64,000 nucleotides of DNA from Prochlorococcus marinus str. MIT 9401 (GTDB lineage Bacteria > Cyanobacteriota > Cyanobacteriia > PCC-6307 > Cyanobiaceae): NCBI RefSeq assembly GCF_000760095.1, contig NZ_JNAR01000013.1:1-64000 (forward strand), read 5' to 3'. Below are positions 8,898 through 17,299 of the stretch, in pieces. The stretch's first letter is position 1; each line of letters begins with the position of its first letter. The translations under genes were made by a program, and so were the position numbers. The notes beneath the pieces were generated by a model. It was not told the DNA's origin and searched no databases. It saw nothing but the letters and a program-made list of their open reading frames with translations.

Positions 8898-9395
8898 TTA
8901 TCTAAAGTTATTAACCTTTAGAGGTATATTCAAAGACTCTTCTAAGTCTCCAACAAGTTTAATTGCTAATTGAAGATCATTTTTGCTCTTACTCGAGACT
9001 CTAAGAGTTTCTCCATTTATGGTTACATTAATCTTTTTAATTTGATCTCTTATATTTTTACTAATTTTTTTTGCTATTTCTTGTTTAATACCCTGCTTTA
9101 ATAAAATTGTTTGTTTTATTTTATTACCACTTACTATCTCAATTTGACCATAGTCGAAAATTTTTAAAGATAAGTTTCTTTTTATTGCCTTTTGTCTAAT
9201 GATGTCAGTAACAGCATTTAGGGTTAATTCACTATTAGTAGTTAAAAAAATATTTTCTTTATCTAAATCAACTGTCGTCTCGGTTCCTTTTAGATCGTAA
9301 CGTTGAGAAATTTCCCTTTTTACTTGATCCAAAGTATTAACTAATTCCTGTCTCTCAAAATCAGAAACCACATCAAATGAAAAACTTTCTGCCAT
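8898..9395 (-). CDS. YajQ-family nucleotide-binding protein (UPF0234)
   Basis: A 165-residue protein that matches YajQ over its length: the SFDVVSDFERQELVNTLDQ start, the RYDLKG block, and the C-terminal KSKNDLQ and LKVNNFR ends. YajQ proteins have two ferredoxin-like domains and bind nucleotides; some bind cyclic di-GMP (shown in Xanthomonas). No GGDEF or EAL gene is present in this window, so the ligand in this organism is unknown. It is followed after 4 bases by the small unknown gene at 8657. Confidence 0.93.
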   Translation of the reverse strand: MAESFSFDVVSDFERQELVNTLDQVKREISQRYDLKGTETTVDLDKENIFLTTNSELTLNAVTDIIRQKAIKRNLSLKIFDYGQIEIVSGNKIKQTILLKQGIKQEIAKKISKNIRDQIKKINVTINGETLRVSSKSKNDLQLAIKLVGDLEESLNIPLKVNNFR

Positions 9396-9462
9396 TGGAA
9401 ATTTTTAAACTCAAGATTATTTTTATCATAAATTAGGTTTCAATAAGAAAAAATAGATTAAT

Positions 9463-9975
9463 CTAATCAAAAAATAACAAACTAACCACTTTTCCCATTT
9501 CTTCAGCGCATCTACAACTATTAAGTAAGGTTTCACTATCGTGAAAGGCAAAACATATTAATTGATCACACCTTGTAATAATTTCTTGATTACAAAGACT
9601 GCTTGCGAGTGGCAATGGCAATTCATCATTTTCACTTTTTTCAACCAAATGAATAACCCTCTCAAGTTGATCCTTAATTTCGGGCACTTGTCTATCTAGG
9701 CTTTGAGGCAATAATACGGTCAATAATGACGGATTAATATCTAAAACCGCTCGAATAACAGTAGCATTTACACCTTGAGATCCTGATGTAACAATGTTAT
9801 GTCCCTCCTCTGCTAAGGACCTTGCTATTAACTCAATCAAATGGATATCAACAACTGGTACATGTCTAGTTCCCAAAAAAGCAATTCTCCTTTTCCCTTT
9901 ATCCTGGAGTTTTGCGAGTTCTTGAGCTAAGGCATCAACGCCTTCGGTTGCTGGTAGATCTAAAGAGCGACTCAA
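9463..9975 (-). CDS. DprA/LOG-like Rossmann protein
   Basis: A protein of about 170 residues with a Rossmann-type core: RRIAFLGTRHVP, then VTSGSQGVNATVIRA, then DQLICFAFHD, in the style of the DprA/lysine-decarboxylase-like (LOG, SLOG) superfamily. It lacks the rest of DprA, so a nucleotide or nucleotide-derivative ligand is more likely than DNA processing. The start is set at TTG 9975 (protein beginning SRSLDLPATEG), as in related marine cyanobacterial proteins and with AGGA 11 bases upstream. An ATG at 10035 would add 20 residues and overlap the upstream gene by 35 bases. It lies 25 bases after the BioD-like gene. Confidence 0.78.
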   Translation of the reverse strand: MSRSLDLPATEGVDALAQELAKLQDKGKRRIAFLGTRHVPVVDIHLIELIARSLAEEGHNIVTSGSQGVNATVIRAVLDINPSLLTVLLPQSLDRQVPEIKDQLERVIHLVEKSENDELPLPLASSLCNQEIITRCDQLICFAFHDSETLLNSCRCAEEMGKVVSLLFFD

Positions 9976-10000
9976 AATAAAATGGTTCCTATATTTGAAA

Positions 10001-11110
10001 TTAGCATTTATCTGAAAAATTGCAGGGAAAATCAATCTTTTCGAGAATTCTTTTTAGATTCACATGGTCCTGAACTAATTGAATAGCATAAGAAGCTTTA
10101 ATTGATTCATGTATTCTGACATGACCAAAAGCTTGTTCAATAATTTCTACTGCAGCTAGAGTGTCTAATTCCACTTTTAAAATTGGTACCTCCAATTCCT
10201 CTGCTCTATGTATCAATTGTGATAAAGGATCTCCCAAACCAGTTAAGATAAGGCACTGAGTTGAAGCTTCCAAGGCAGCAAGTTGGATATCAGTTCTGTC
10301 AGCACCAGTAACTACAGCCATATTTCGTCTTCTTCTAAAAAATTCCATTGCAGAATTCACACCCATCGCCCCAATACTAAGTGTCTCAACAAGTAATTGA
10401 TCTTTCTCTGGACAACAAATTATTTGGGCATCTAATCTTCTTACTAGCTCACCGACGGTGACACTTCTAAGAAGTGGTGATTTAGGCATCACCCCAAAAA
10501 CTTCAATATCTATATCTTTAAGAGAGGGTATTATTTCATTTTTAATTTTTTCAATTTCTTGAGGTAAAGCTCCATTTAATACAACTCCTGCCAAATGATC
10601 TCCTAATTGTTTTTTTGCATCAAGTAATGCATCTACGCTTTTACAATCTTCCCATAAATTTACTATTAAGACTTTCGCTTTTAAACTCTCGGCAAGTTGT
10701 GGGAGACTTAAACCATAAATCATTCCTTCATAAAGACTTCCAGCCGCTTCTAAAATATTTAATCCTTCAAAATCATCATTAACTAATCCCTTAACCTTCT
10801 CATAACCTATTCCTGGAAGTAAATCTTTATTAAAGATTCTTTTTTCAGCAGATATATTATCCAATAATCCGACTGAAGAAATTAAATTATTGTCTTTAAT
10901 ATTTAATGTAGAACCGATGAACCTTACATCATCATCTATTAATCCTTCATAAGACATTGAAGGTAAATTTGTAAGTTCGATACATGTTGCTAACGGTTTA
11001 CCAATTCGTACTTTTTTTTTCTCCAGTAAGAGTCTTTTAGCCATTCCGAGAACCAATGCAGACTTACCACTAAATGGCTCACATGACCCAATTAATAATA
11101 TATCGCTCAT
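10001..11110 (-). CDS. BioD-like P-loop plus DRTGG-domain protein (phosphotransacetylase N-terminal type)
   Basis: A 369-residue protein with an N-terminal dethiobiotin-synthetase-like P-loop (SCEPFSGKSALVLGMAKRL at residue 9) and a C-terminal DRTGG domain (VVTGADRTDIQLAAL near residue 269). This is the regulatory N-terminal half of long phosphotransacetylases, but the catalytic Pta domain is absent, so it cannot by itself make acetyl phosphate. Stand-alone versions are common in cyanobacteria and have no proven role; a sensor or ligase-like function is inferred. It is first in a pair with the DprA/LOG-like gene. Confidence 0.85.
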   Translation of the reverse strand: MSDILLIGSCEPFSGKSALVLGMAKRLLLEKKKVRIGKPLATCIELTNLPSMSYEGLIDDDVRFIGSTLNIKDNNLISSVGLLDNISAEKRIFNKDLLPGIGYEKVKGLVNDDFEGLNILEAAGSLYEGMIYGLSLPQLAESLKAKVLIVNLWEDCKSVDALLDAKKQLGDHLAGVVLNGALPQEIEKIKNEIIPSLKDIDIEVFGVMPKSPLLRSVTVGELVRRLDAQIICCPEKDQLLVETLSIGAMGVNSAMEFFRRRRNMAVVTGADRTDIQLAALEASTQCLILTGLGDPLSQLIHRAEELEVPILKVELDTLAAVEIIEQAFGHVRIHESIKASYAIQLVQDHVNLKRILEKIDFPCNFSDKC

Positions 11111-11258
11111 AATTTAGTAAATTATTTATCAATAGATTCAAGATAATATTTTTTTCATAACTAAACAAATATTTATTTATGAGTTTTAATCAAATAAATA
11201 AATGTTTTATTAGGTAAATTTATTTAAGTTCTTTATTGTTTCATCAAATTCAAACAAA

Positions 11259-11975
11259 ATGATAAATTCATTGGAAAAAGAAAAAACTATTGGAATTACT
11301 GGGGCTTCTGGCGCGTTAGGTAAAGAACTCATAAAAGTGTTTCGTCAGAAAGGGTATAAAGTGATCGGATTTACTCATAGGAATACTGATTCTGAAATGA
11401 ATCTTGAATCTCCTAATGAATGGATAAAATGGGAATGTGGGAAAGAATCGAAATTAAAAAAGCATCTAAAAAAGATAGATATTTTAATTTTGAACCACGG
11501 AATTTATAATCTGAGTAGAGAAAACATCAATTACGAAAATTCAATAAAAATAAATGCATTAAGCAAATTCAAATTTTTAAATTTATTTGAAGATATTGCT
11601 CTAAAAAATGAATCTTCAACAAAAAAAGAGATTTGGATAAACACATCTGAAGCAGAAATATTACCAGCACTTAATCCATCATATGAGATCAGTAAGTCAC
11701 TTATTGGGAAATTGGTCTCTTTCAAGAAAAATCTTTTGGGAAAAGATAGTAAGAAAAAATTTATTATCAGAAAAATAATCCTAGGGCCTTTTAAATCAAA
11801 ATTAAACCCTATTGGAATTATGAGTCCCAAATTTGTCTCTAAAAAAATTTATGATTTAGCTAATTCAAATAATTATTTGATAATAATTAGTCCAAATCCT
11901 TTAACCTACATACTTTTCCCGTTCAAAGAATTCTTTAATTTTTTGTATTGCAAAATAATCTATAAATACACTTAA
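11259..11975 (+). CDS. Short-chain dehydrogenase/reductase family protein
   Basis: A 238-residue SDR with the nucleotide-binding loop TGASGALG near residue 14, the NHG block (LILNHGIYN) in place of the usual NNAG, an INTSEAE catalytic Ser region, and the active-site Tyr-x3-Lys as YEISK. All three catalytic residues are therefore present. Cyanobacteria often have a sterol-desaturase/SDR fusion with a similar SDR part; here only the SDR is found. The C-terminus is hydrophobic and basic and may touch the membrane. The substrate is unknown. It is divergent from the BioD-like gene over a 148-base spacer. Confidence 0.82.
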   Translation: MINSLEKEKTIGITGASGALGKELIKVFRQKGYKVIGFTHRNTDSEMNLESPNEWIKWECGKESKLKKHLKKIDILILNHGIYNLSRENINYENSIKINALSKFKFLNLFEDIALKNESSTKKEIWINTSEAEILPALNPSYEISKSLIGKLVSFKKNLLGKDSKKKFIIRKIILGPFKSKLNPIGIMSPKFVSKKIYDLANSNNYLIIISPNPLTYILFPFKEFFNFLYCKIIYKYT

Positions 11976-11981
11976 TAGTGT

Positions 11982-12821
11982 TTAGAAATCTCTATCCGTC
12001 AATATTTCAATACCATCTTTTAAAACGACTATTGTATGCTCCCATTGCGCTGATAATTTTCCATCTTTTGTGATAACAGTCCATCCATCATTCAATGTCT
12101 TGCAAAATTTAGTTCCTTCATTAACGATAGGTTCCACAGCCAATGTCATTCCTTCCCTAAGGACTACATTAGGTAATTCTTTAGTCCGAAAATTAAATAC
12201 AGATGGTTCTTCATGAAGATTTCTTCCAACACCATGGCCTGTGTAATCTTCAACGACGCTAAAACCATTTTTTATCACCACATCTTCAATTTCCCCAGCA
12301 ACATCGAGAAGTGTATTACCTGCTTTAATTTTTGAAAGCCCCGCATATAAAGCCTTAAATGCTACGTCACTAAGATGTTGGGCCTTTGAACTAACTTCTC
12401 CAACACAGATAGATATGCAACTATCTCCATGGAAGCCGTGTAAATAAGCCCCTGTATCAATCTTTACTAAATCACCTTTTTTGATTATTTTATTTTTATT
12501 TGGTATCCCGTGGACAACCTCATTATTAATACTTGAACAAATACTAGAAGGGAAACCATGGTAGCCCTTAAAGCTTGGCACAGCTCCGAAACTTTTTATC
12601 CTCTTTTCTGCGAAATCATCTAAATCCTTAGTGCTCATTCCAGGTTTAATTAAGTCACTAATTTCCCTCAAAACTGTTGCAACTATCCTGCTAGATTGTT
12701 TCATCAAATTTATTTCACGTGCAGATTTTATTTCAATCCCTCTTCTCCTTTGTATAAAAGGAACTTGATCATTACTTTTAAAATTGTTCTTATTTAATAA
12801 AAGATCTGCAAAATGTCTCAT
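11982..12821 (-). CDS. map: Methionine aminopeptidase, type I
   Basis: A 279-residue enzyme that removes the initiator Met from nascent proteins. The metal ligands are visible: Asp in VKIDTGAYLHGFHGDS, His in GHGVGRNLHEEP, Glu in LAVEPI, and the C-terminal QWEHTI glutamate. The N-terminal 28 residues before GIEIKSAREI are an extension compared with the E. coli enzyme, so a later start is possible, though no better RBS was seen. It is convergent with the SDR gene, 6 bases apart. Confidence 0.95.
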   Translation of the reverse strand: MRHFADLLLNKNNFKSNDQVPFIQRRRGIEIKSAREINLMKQSSRIVATVLREISDLIKPGMSTKDLDDFAEKRIKSFGAVPSFKGYHGFPSSICSSINNEVVHGIPNKNKIIKKGDLVKIDTGAYLHGFHGDSCISICVGEVSSKAQHLSDVAFKALYAGLSKIKAGNTLLDVAGEIEDVVIKNGFSVVEDYTGHGVGRNLHEEPSVFNFRTKELPNVVLREGMTLAVEPIVNEGTKFCKTLNDGWTVITKDGKLSAQWEHTIVVLKDGIEILTDRDF

Positions 12822-12912
12822 TGGAATAAATAATAGTAATAGTTAAACATCATCAAAATAGCCATTATGATCTTGGCTACCTTAAATCTATCAATAACAA
12901 TTGGAAACAGGA

Positions 12913-13221
12913 ATGAAATTATTCTCTAATTCTAGGCAATTTCATAAAACTTTGGCGCCTTGGGTATTTCTTCCATTATTTATATCTTCAATTACCGGCC
13001 TCCTCTATAGGGTTTCAAAAGATTTATTAGGTTACTCTAGAGATCAAGTTCATTGGTTAATGTCCCTACATGAGGGCGAATGGCTTGGAGATAATGGAGA
13101 ATTAATATATGTAATTTTGAATTCCCTGGGAGTTTTGTGGATGCTTATCACAGGATTCCAAATGTTTTCAAAAACAATTTCATTTACTAAAAAGGTTACT
13201 AAAGGCGAGACAAAAGGTTAA
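12913..13221 (+). CDS. Small PepSY-type transmembrane protein
   Basis: A protein of about 102 residues with two hydrophobic segments (PWVFLPLFISSITGLLYRV and a second near residues 70-88 ending in MLITGFQMF) around a soluble loop with HEGEWLG. This resembles the PepSY-associated membrane helix module (HKTLAPWV and the later LHEGEW-G motif). The ATG at 12913 was chosen, with GGAAACAGG just upstream; a TTG at 12901 would add four residues. It lies 32 bases before rplS and may be co-transcribed. The function is unknown. Confidence 0.75.
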   Translation: MKLFSNSRQFHKTLAPWVFLPLFISSITGLLYRVSKDLLGYSRDQVHWLMSLHEGEWLGDNGELIYVILNSLGVLWMLITGFQMFSKTISFTKKVTKGETKG

Positions 13222-13253
13222 GATATAACACTTGTAGGACAAATTAGACCAAA

Positions 13254-13724
13254 ATGGCTAAAGAGAATCAAGAAATTGAATTAGAAACCGGTACGCAAGC
13301 TGACGAGTCAATCGATGTGGCAGCTAAAAAAGAGGAAAAAAAATTGGTTTCTGAAGGTACAAAAACCATAAGTGTTTCCGAAATTATTGAGGTATTTGAA
13401 AATGAACAATTAAAAAAAGAATTACCTGAAATTTATGTTGGAGACACTGTTAAAGTTGGAGTGAAAATTACTGAAGGTAACAAAGAAAGAGTCCAACCCT
13501 ATGAAGGTGTTGTAATAGCAAAAAGACATGGAGGCCTCAACGAGACAATTACAGTTAGAAGAATTTTCCAAGGCATAGGTGTTGAAAGAGTATTTATGCT
13601 ACATAGTCCACAAGTTGCTTCTCTAAAAGTTGAACGTAGAGGTAAAGTAAGAAGAGCTAAATTATTCTATCTAAGGGATAGAGTAGGAAAAGCTACTCGC
13701 GTAAAACAACGCTTTGATCGATAA
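13254..13724 (+). CDS. rplS: 50S ribosomal protein L19
   Basis: The L19 core begins near residue 42 ([14 protein letters not shown]), with [19 protein letters not shown] and the QPYEGVVIA block, and ends in [13 protein letters not shown]19 sits at the 30S-50S interface. At 156 residues it is about 40 longer than the E. coli protein because of an acidic N-terminal extension ([19 protein letters not shown] and on), which is usual in picocyanobacteria. The tRNA-Trp gene follows 53 bases downstream. Confidence 0.97.
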   Translation: MAKENQEIELETGTQADESIDVAAKKEEKKLVSEGTKTISVSEIIEVFENEQLKKELPEIYVGDTVKVGVKITEGNKERVQPYEGVVIAKRHGGLNETITVRRIFQGIGVERVFMLHSPQVASLKVERRGKVRRAKLFYLRDRVGKATRVKQRFDR

Positions 13725-13762
13725 AGTTGTAAATTAATCAACTTATTGGTCACAAAGGCGCT

Positions 13763-13768
13763 TATAAT
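13763..13768 (+). promoter_or_regulatory. Candidate -10 box for tRNA-Trp
   Basis: A perfect TATAAT ending 9 bases before the mature tRNA 5' end, a suitable distance for a start point near 13775. No clear -35 box lies 17 bases upstream, so support is partial. Confidence 0.35.
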
Positions 13769-13777
13769 CGTACAAAT

Positions 13778-13850
13778 GCGTCGTTAGTTCAGTTGGTAGA
13801 ACGCAGGTCTCCAAAACCTGATGTCGGGGGTTCAAGTCCTCCACGACGCG
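13778..13850 (+). tRNA. tRNA-Trp (CCA anticodon)
   Basis: A complete 73-base cloverleaf. The acceptor arm pairs GCGTCGT with ACGACGC, the D-stem is GTTC/GAAC, and the anticodon stem is CAGGT/ACCTG around loop CTCCAAA, giving anticodon CCA. The T-arm has GGGGG TTCAAGT CCTCC-type pairing. The discriminator base is G, as expected for bacterial tRNA-Trp. The 3' CCA is not encoded. Confidence 0.97.
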
Positions 13851-13884
13851 TTTGATCAACATATAGTAAATCATTTTTTATCAG

Positions 13885-14079
13885 ATGGAGTTAGATCTTC
13901 AACCTGGGGACGTAGTTAAAGTCCTCGAATCAGCGGCTTTAGGATGGGTTCGTGCCAGAGTCATTAGAGTTAAGTCTGGTGGAAGAGTTGTCGTACAAAG
14001 TGACCAAGGCAGAGAATTTACCGCCAGAGGTAACCAAGTGAGGTTAATAGAACCTGCCGGATTTAGACCGCAAAAATAA
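13885..14079 (+). CDS. Small conserved SH3/KOW-like protein
   Basis: A 64-residue beta-rich protein (LQPGDVVKVLESAALGWV, then GGRVVVQSDQGREF, ending in RLIEPAGF) that looks like an SH3 or KOW-type barrel. No named family was recognised. Its codons are less AT-rich than those of neighbouring genes, as expected of a well-expressed conserved gene. It lies between tRNA-Trp (34 bases upstream) and tRNA-Asp. Confidence 0.72.
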   Translation: MELDLQPGDVVKVLESAALGWVRARVIRVKSGGRVVVQSDQGREFTARGNQVRLIEPAGFRPQK

Positions 14080-14199
14080 ATATCCCTTTTTCTTAAGGAA
14101 GCTTAAAAAACTAACAATTTCTTTAAATCCTCAAATTAAAAATTTTTTTATTACAACAACACTAATAAAGTATTATGATCTGATAATTTTAAGAATAAC

Positions 14200-14218
14200 G
14201 TTCTAAAAAGTTTAGAAC
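14200..14218. other. Perfect 8-bp dyad before tRNA-Asp
   Basis: GTTCTAAA and TTTAGAAC pair perfectly around a 3-base AAG centre, 7 bases upstream of tRNA-Asp. It could be an operator or a processing hairpin. There is no T-run, so it is not a typical terminator. Confidence 0.45.
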
Positions 14219-14225
14219 AAACTCT

Positions 14226-14299
14226 GGGACCGTAGTTCAACTGGTTAGAGCACCGCCCTGTCACGGCGGAAGTTGCGGGTTCGAATCCCGTCGGTCCCG
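14226..14299 (+). tRNA. tRNA-Asp (GTC anticodon)
   Basis: A complete 74-base cloverleaf. The acceptor arm pairs GGGACCG with CGGTCCC, with discriminator G. The anticodon stem is CCGCC/GGCGG around loop CTGTCAC, giving anticodon GTC (Asp). The T-arm has the canonical GCGGG TTCGAAT CCCGT arrangement. CCA is not encoded. The TTG start of gltX comes 18 bases after the 3' end, so both are probably on one transcript. Confidence 0.97.
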
Positions 14300-14317
14300 T
14301 TTTTTCTAAAAAATAAT

Positions 14318-15757
14318 TTGGAAAAACGTTTAAGATTAGCCCCAAGTCCAACGGGTTTATTTCATATTGGTACAGCTCGAACAGCATTATTTAACTGGTT
14401 GTTTGCAAAAAACATAGGCGGAAAGTTCCTCATCAGAATAGAAGATACAGATTTTCTTAGATCTAAATCTGAATACACAATAAATATATTAGAGGGGTTG
14501 AAATGGCTTGGACTTAAATGGGATGAAGAACCTGTAAAGCAAAGTAACCGAATTTCAATTCACAAAAAATATATTAAAAAGCTATTAGGAACAGGTGCGG
14601 CATATAGATGCTTTACTACAGAAGATGAAATTTATGAATTAAGGGAAGAACAAAAAAAGAAAGGATTGCCTCCAAAGCATGATAATAGGCACAGAAATCT
14701 TTCAAAAGAAGAAATTGAGACATTCATATCCCAAGGAAGGACTTCCGTAATAAGATTCAAAATCGATGAAAAAATACAAATAAAATGGGTAGATCTGATA
14801 AGAGGTGAAATCAAATGGCAAGGGAAGGACTTGGGTGGTGATTTAGTTTTATCACGAAGGGCTAAGGGATATGAAATTGGAGATCCTCTTTATAATCTTG
14901 CAGTTGTAGTTGATGATAATTTCATGAATATCACACATGTAGTGAGGGGTGAAGACCATATATCTAATACAGCAAAACAAATATTGATTTATGAAGCTTT
15001 AGATTTCAAAATACCAACTTTTTCACATACACCGTTAATACTTAATACTGAAGGGAAAAAATTATCCAAGAGAGATTGCGTTACTTCAATCGATGAATTT
15101 AGAGATATGGGATATTTACCTGAGGCCTTAGCGAACTACATGGCCTTTTTGGGTTGGTCTCCAAAATCTCCCCAGAGTGAAATACTTTCACTTAATGAGA
15201 TATCTAAAATTTTTGACTTATCAGATGTAAACAAAGCTGGAGCAAAATTCAGTTGGGAAAAACTAAACTGGATTAATTCTCAATATATTAAAAACATGGA
15301 GTCAGTAAAGTTAAGTGAGATATTAATGAAATACTGGGATAGTATGGGTTGGAAATCTCCATCTCAAGAATGGGCTACTAAACTAACAATTTTGATTAAA
15401 GACTCGATGATCCTTTTAAATGACTCAATCGATCAATCAAAACCATTTTTCTTGTTACCTCAAATTCAAAAAGAAGGACAAGATTTTCTTGAACAAAATG
15501 ATAGTAAAGTGTCTCTTCAACTAATCTTAAACTATTTAACTGAGCAAAATACAACAAAACTAGATCAAAAGAAAGCAAAAGAAATAGTAAACGAAATCTC
15601 AAAAATGAATAATATTAAAAAGGGGATTTTAATGAAATCTTTAAGAGTGGCCTTTTTTGGCTCTCTCAGTGGACCAGATTTAATTCAAAGTTGGGAACTT
15701 CTCTCGGAGACTAGAAGTGATATGACCAGAATTGAAAGATGTCTTAAATCAATCTAA
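14318..15757 (+). CDS. gltX: Glutamyl-tRNA synthetase
   Basis: A 479-residue class I synthetase. It has the HIGH-type motif in SPTGLFHIGTARTALF near residue 10, the KMSKS-type LSKRD near residue 243, and VRGEDHI between them. In cyanobacteria this enzyme is usually non-discriminating and also charges tRNA-Gln for later amidation (family knowledge, not shown here). The start is set at TTG 14318 because the protein then begins EKRLRLAPSPTG as in its homologues; a longer frame from 14273 would begin inside tRNA-Asp. It also supplies Glu-tRNA for tetrapyrrole synthesis. Confidence 0.95.
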   Translation: MEKRLRLAPSPTGLFHIGTARTALFNWLFAKNIGGKFLIRIEDTDFLRSKSEYTINILEGLKWLGLKWDEEPVKQSNRISIHKKYIKKLLGTGAAYRCFTTEDEIYELREEQKKKGLPPKHDNRHRNLSKEEIETFISQGRTSVIRFKIDEKIQIKWVDLIRGEIKWQGKDLGGDLVLSRRAKGYEIGDPLYNLAVVVDDNFMNITHVVRGEDHISNTAKQILIYEALDFKIPTFSHTPLILNTEGKKLSKRDCVTSIDEFRDMGYLPEALANYMAFLGWSPKSPQSEILSLNEISKIFDLSDVNKAGAKFSWEKLNWINSQYIKNMESVKLSEILMKYWDSMGWKSPSQEWATKLTILIKDSMILLNDSIDQSKPFFLLPQIQKEGQDFLEQNDSKVSLQLILNYLTEQNTTKLDQKKAKEIVNEISKMNNIKKGILMKSLRVAFFGSLSGPDLIQSWELLSETRSDMTRIERCLKSI

Positions 15758-16953
15758 TTTTTTTTTTGGCCTAATTCAAGCCGATTAGCCAAAGGTTTAG
15801 CTGTAAGGCCTTGGATTCCTACTGTCATCAATATAGTAAGGAACACTAAACCTTGAAGGCGTCCGGCTCCAAGGATACCAGCCTGCTCTAATCTGATAGA
15901 AAAAAGAGAGGCTACCGCCGCAGTAACAATCCCTCTTGGAGCTAACCACGCTAAAAATACTTTTTCTTTAAATTCTAATTCTCTTCCCATAGTTGCTATC
16001 CAGATAGAGATGGGACGAATAATTACCATTAACATTAAAACGCAAATAACTCCTCCCAAACCCAGCGGACTTAATTCACTCCAAGAAACATCAGCTGCTA
16101 AAAGAGGGAAAAGAACTGTAATTGCTAATTGAGCTAATTCGCCTATAAGATTATCCAATCTCTCTTTATCTATTACTTCTCTTTTGCCAACAATAAAACC
16201 TGCCGCAACTGATGCAGGCAAACCTGATTCTGGCAAAAAATATTCACAAATCCCATACACAAGAAAAATAAATCCAAGGGTAACTTGAAGCTCGATACCA
16301 AATGAGGCTTCATTTTTTATTTTTTTTAAAATTTCTGATAGTAACCATCCTGCACTTAATCCAATTCCAACTCCGCCCCCTAATCTTTGCATTAATGCAA
16401 TAAATACATCGTTAATCCCACGTAGATCCCCTAAGGTTAGCTCTAACAGTAATAATGCTAGTACTGCACCTATTGGTTCAAGTAACAACCCTTCAGCTTT
16501 TAAAACTTCCGAGAGAGGAGAAGCTAATTTTATTTGTTCAACTAATGGCGAGACAACTGTTGGCCCAGTAGCAAGAACTATGGCACTATAAATTCCTGCA
16601 ACTTGCCATGAAAGGCCAGCCAGCCAATGAGCAATAAAAATTCCAGCAGATAATGAAATAAAAAGTCTTACAAATGAAATTTTCAAAACAGTATTTCTTA
16701 TATTCCCTTCAGGGAGTTTTAAATTTAATCCTCCTTCAAATAGAACTAAGCAGACTAATAGCCCTACAATTGTTTCAAGTCCTTGTCCTAGGTCTAAAGG
16801 TTCAACCAATCCCAAACCTGATCTTCCAACAAATAATCCAGAAAGCAATAAAATAACGACACTGGGGAATCCCGTCAAAGAAGAAAATAATCGAGCAGAA
16901 GCTCCTGCGAATACAGTTATTCCCCAAAGTAATCCGAGCCTTTCAGGCGTCAT
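15754..16953 (-). CDS. Sodium/proton antiporter, CPA family
   Basis: A 399-residue membrane protein with about 11-12 hydrophobic segments. CPA1/NhaP-type features are seen: LFEGGLNLKL near residue 73, a conserved ATGPTVVSPL block (the position of the ND motif in CPA1, here TGP), and LAWLAPRGIVTAAVASLFS near residue 335. It probably exchanges Na+ or K+ for H+. There is no C-terminal soluble domain. It overlaps the end of gltX by 4 bases. The 164 bases upstream hold only AT-rich sequence with no ORF. Confidence 0.9.
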   Translation of the reverse strand: MTPERLGLLWGITVFAGASARLFSSLTGFPSVVILLLSGLFVGRSGLGLVEPLDLGQGLETIVGLLVCLVLFEGGLNLKLPEGNIRNTVLKISFVRLFISLSAGIFIAHWLAGLSWQVAGIYSAIVLATGPTVVSPLVEQIKLASPLSEVLKAEGLLLEPIGAVLALLLLELTLGDLRGINDVFIALMQRLGGGVGIGLSAGWLLSEILKKIKNEASFGIELQVTLGFIFLVYGICEYFLPESGLPASVAAGFIVGKREVIDKERLDNLIGELAQLAITVLFPLLAADVSWSELSPLGLGGVICVLMLMVIIRPISIWIATMGRELEFKEKVFLAWLAPRGIVTAAVASLFSIRLEQAGILGAGRLQGLVFLTILMTVGIQGLTAKPLANRLELGQKKN

Positions 16954-17117
16954 ACAAATTTATAAATAATAAAAATATTTATTATTTTGATTAAATCAAT
17001 AATCTTATCGCAAGTCCATTAAATACAATACTTTTTAATTTAATTAATAAGCTGAACAAAACTTAATTTAATTAAATTTCTTAAAATTACTTTCAAGTCA
17101 AATGAATTTGATTTCTA

Positions 17118-17294
17118 TTAAGAAACTTGGCTTATTAAAGCAAAAATAATAAAAATTATTCCTATACCTATAGTTGCCATTCTTCCATTCCATATTTCAG
17201 CTTGAGGGGTAAAACCCCTTTTCCATAGATTTAGTTCATTTTTATCAACAAAGTTTTTTTTCTCTTTAATCTCAATTTTAGGTTGTTTTTTCAT
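17118..17294 (-). CDS. hli: High-light-inducible protein (Hli/Scp), one-helix
   Basis: A 58-residue protein with the chlorophyll a/b-binding one-helix signature GFTPQAEIWNGRMA, in which E33, N36 and R38 form the ExxNxR pigment-binding motif. A single membrane helix follows (IGIGIIFIIFALIS). The first 25 residues are basic and soluble. Such proteins bind chlorophyll and carotenoids and protect photosystems under excess light. The ATG is 5 bases after the tsaD stop, so it is likely read from the tsaD transcript, from an internal promoter, or both. No Shine-Dalgarno sequence precedes it. Confidence 0.93.
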   Translation of the reverse strand: MKKQPKIEIKEKKNFVDKNELNLWKRGFTPQAEIWNGRMATIGIGIIFIIFALISQVS

Positions 17295-17299
17295 TGGAG

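Noticed and set aside
10001-10035. ATG at 10035 as the start of the DprA/LOG-like gene
   Set aside because: It would overlap the upstream gene by 35 bases and add residues not expected in the family; TTG 9975 with AGGA upstream fits better.
14151-14387. Minus-strand ORF of 78 residues over tRNA-Asp
   Set aside because: Its [12 protein letters not shown] stretch is the well-known artefact of translating a tRNA gene antisense; it also overlaps the gltX start.
16964-16987. Perfect 10-bp AT-only hairpin before the antiporter gene
   Set aside because: All-AT palindromes are expected by chance at this base composition, and no T-run or gene end fits it.
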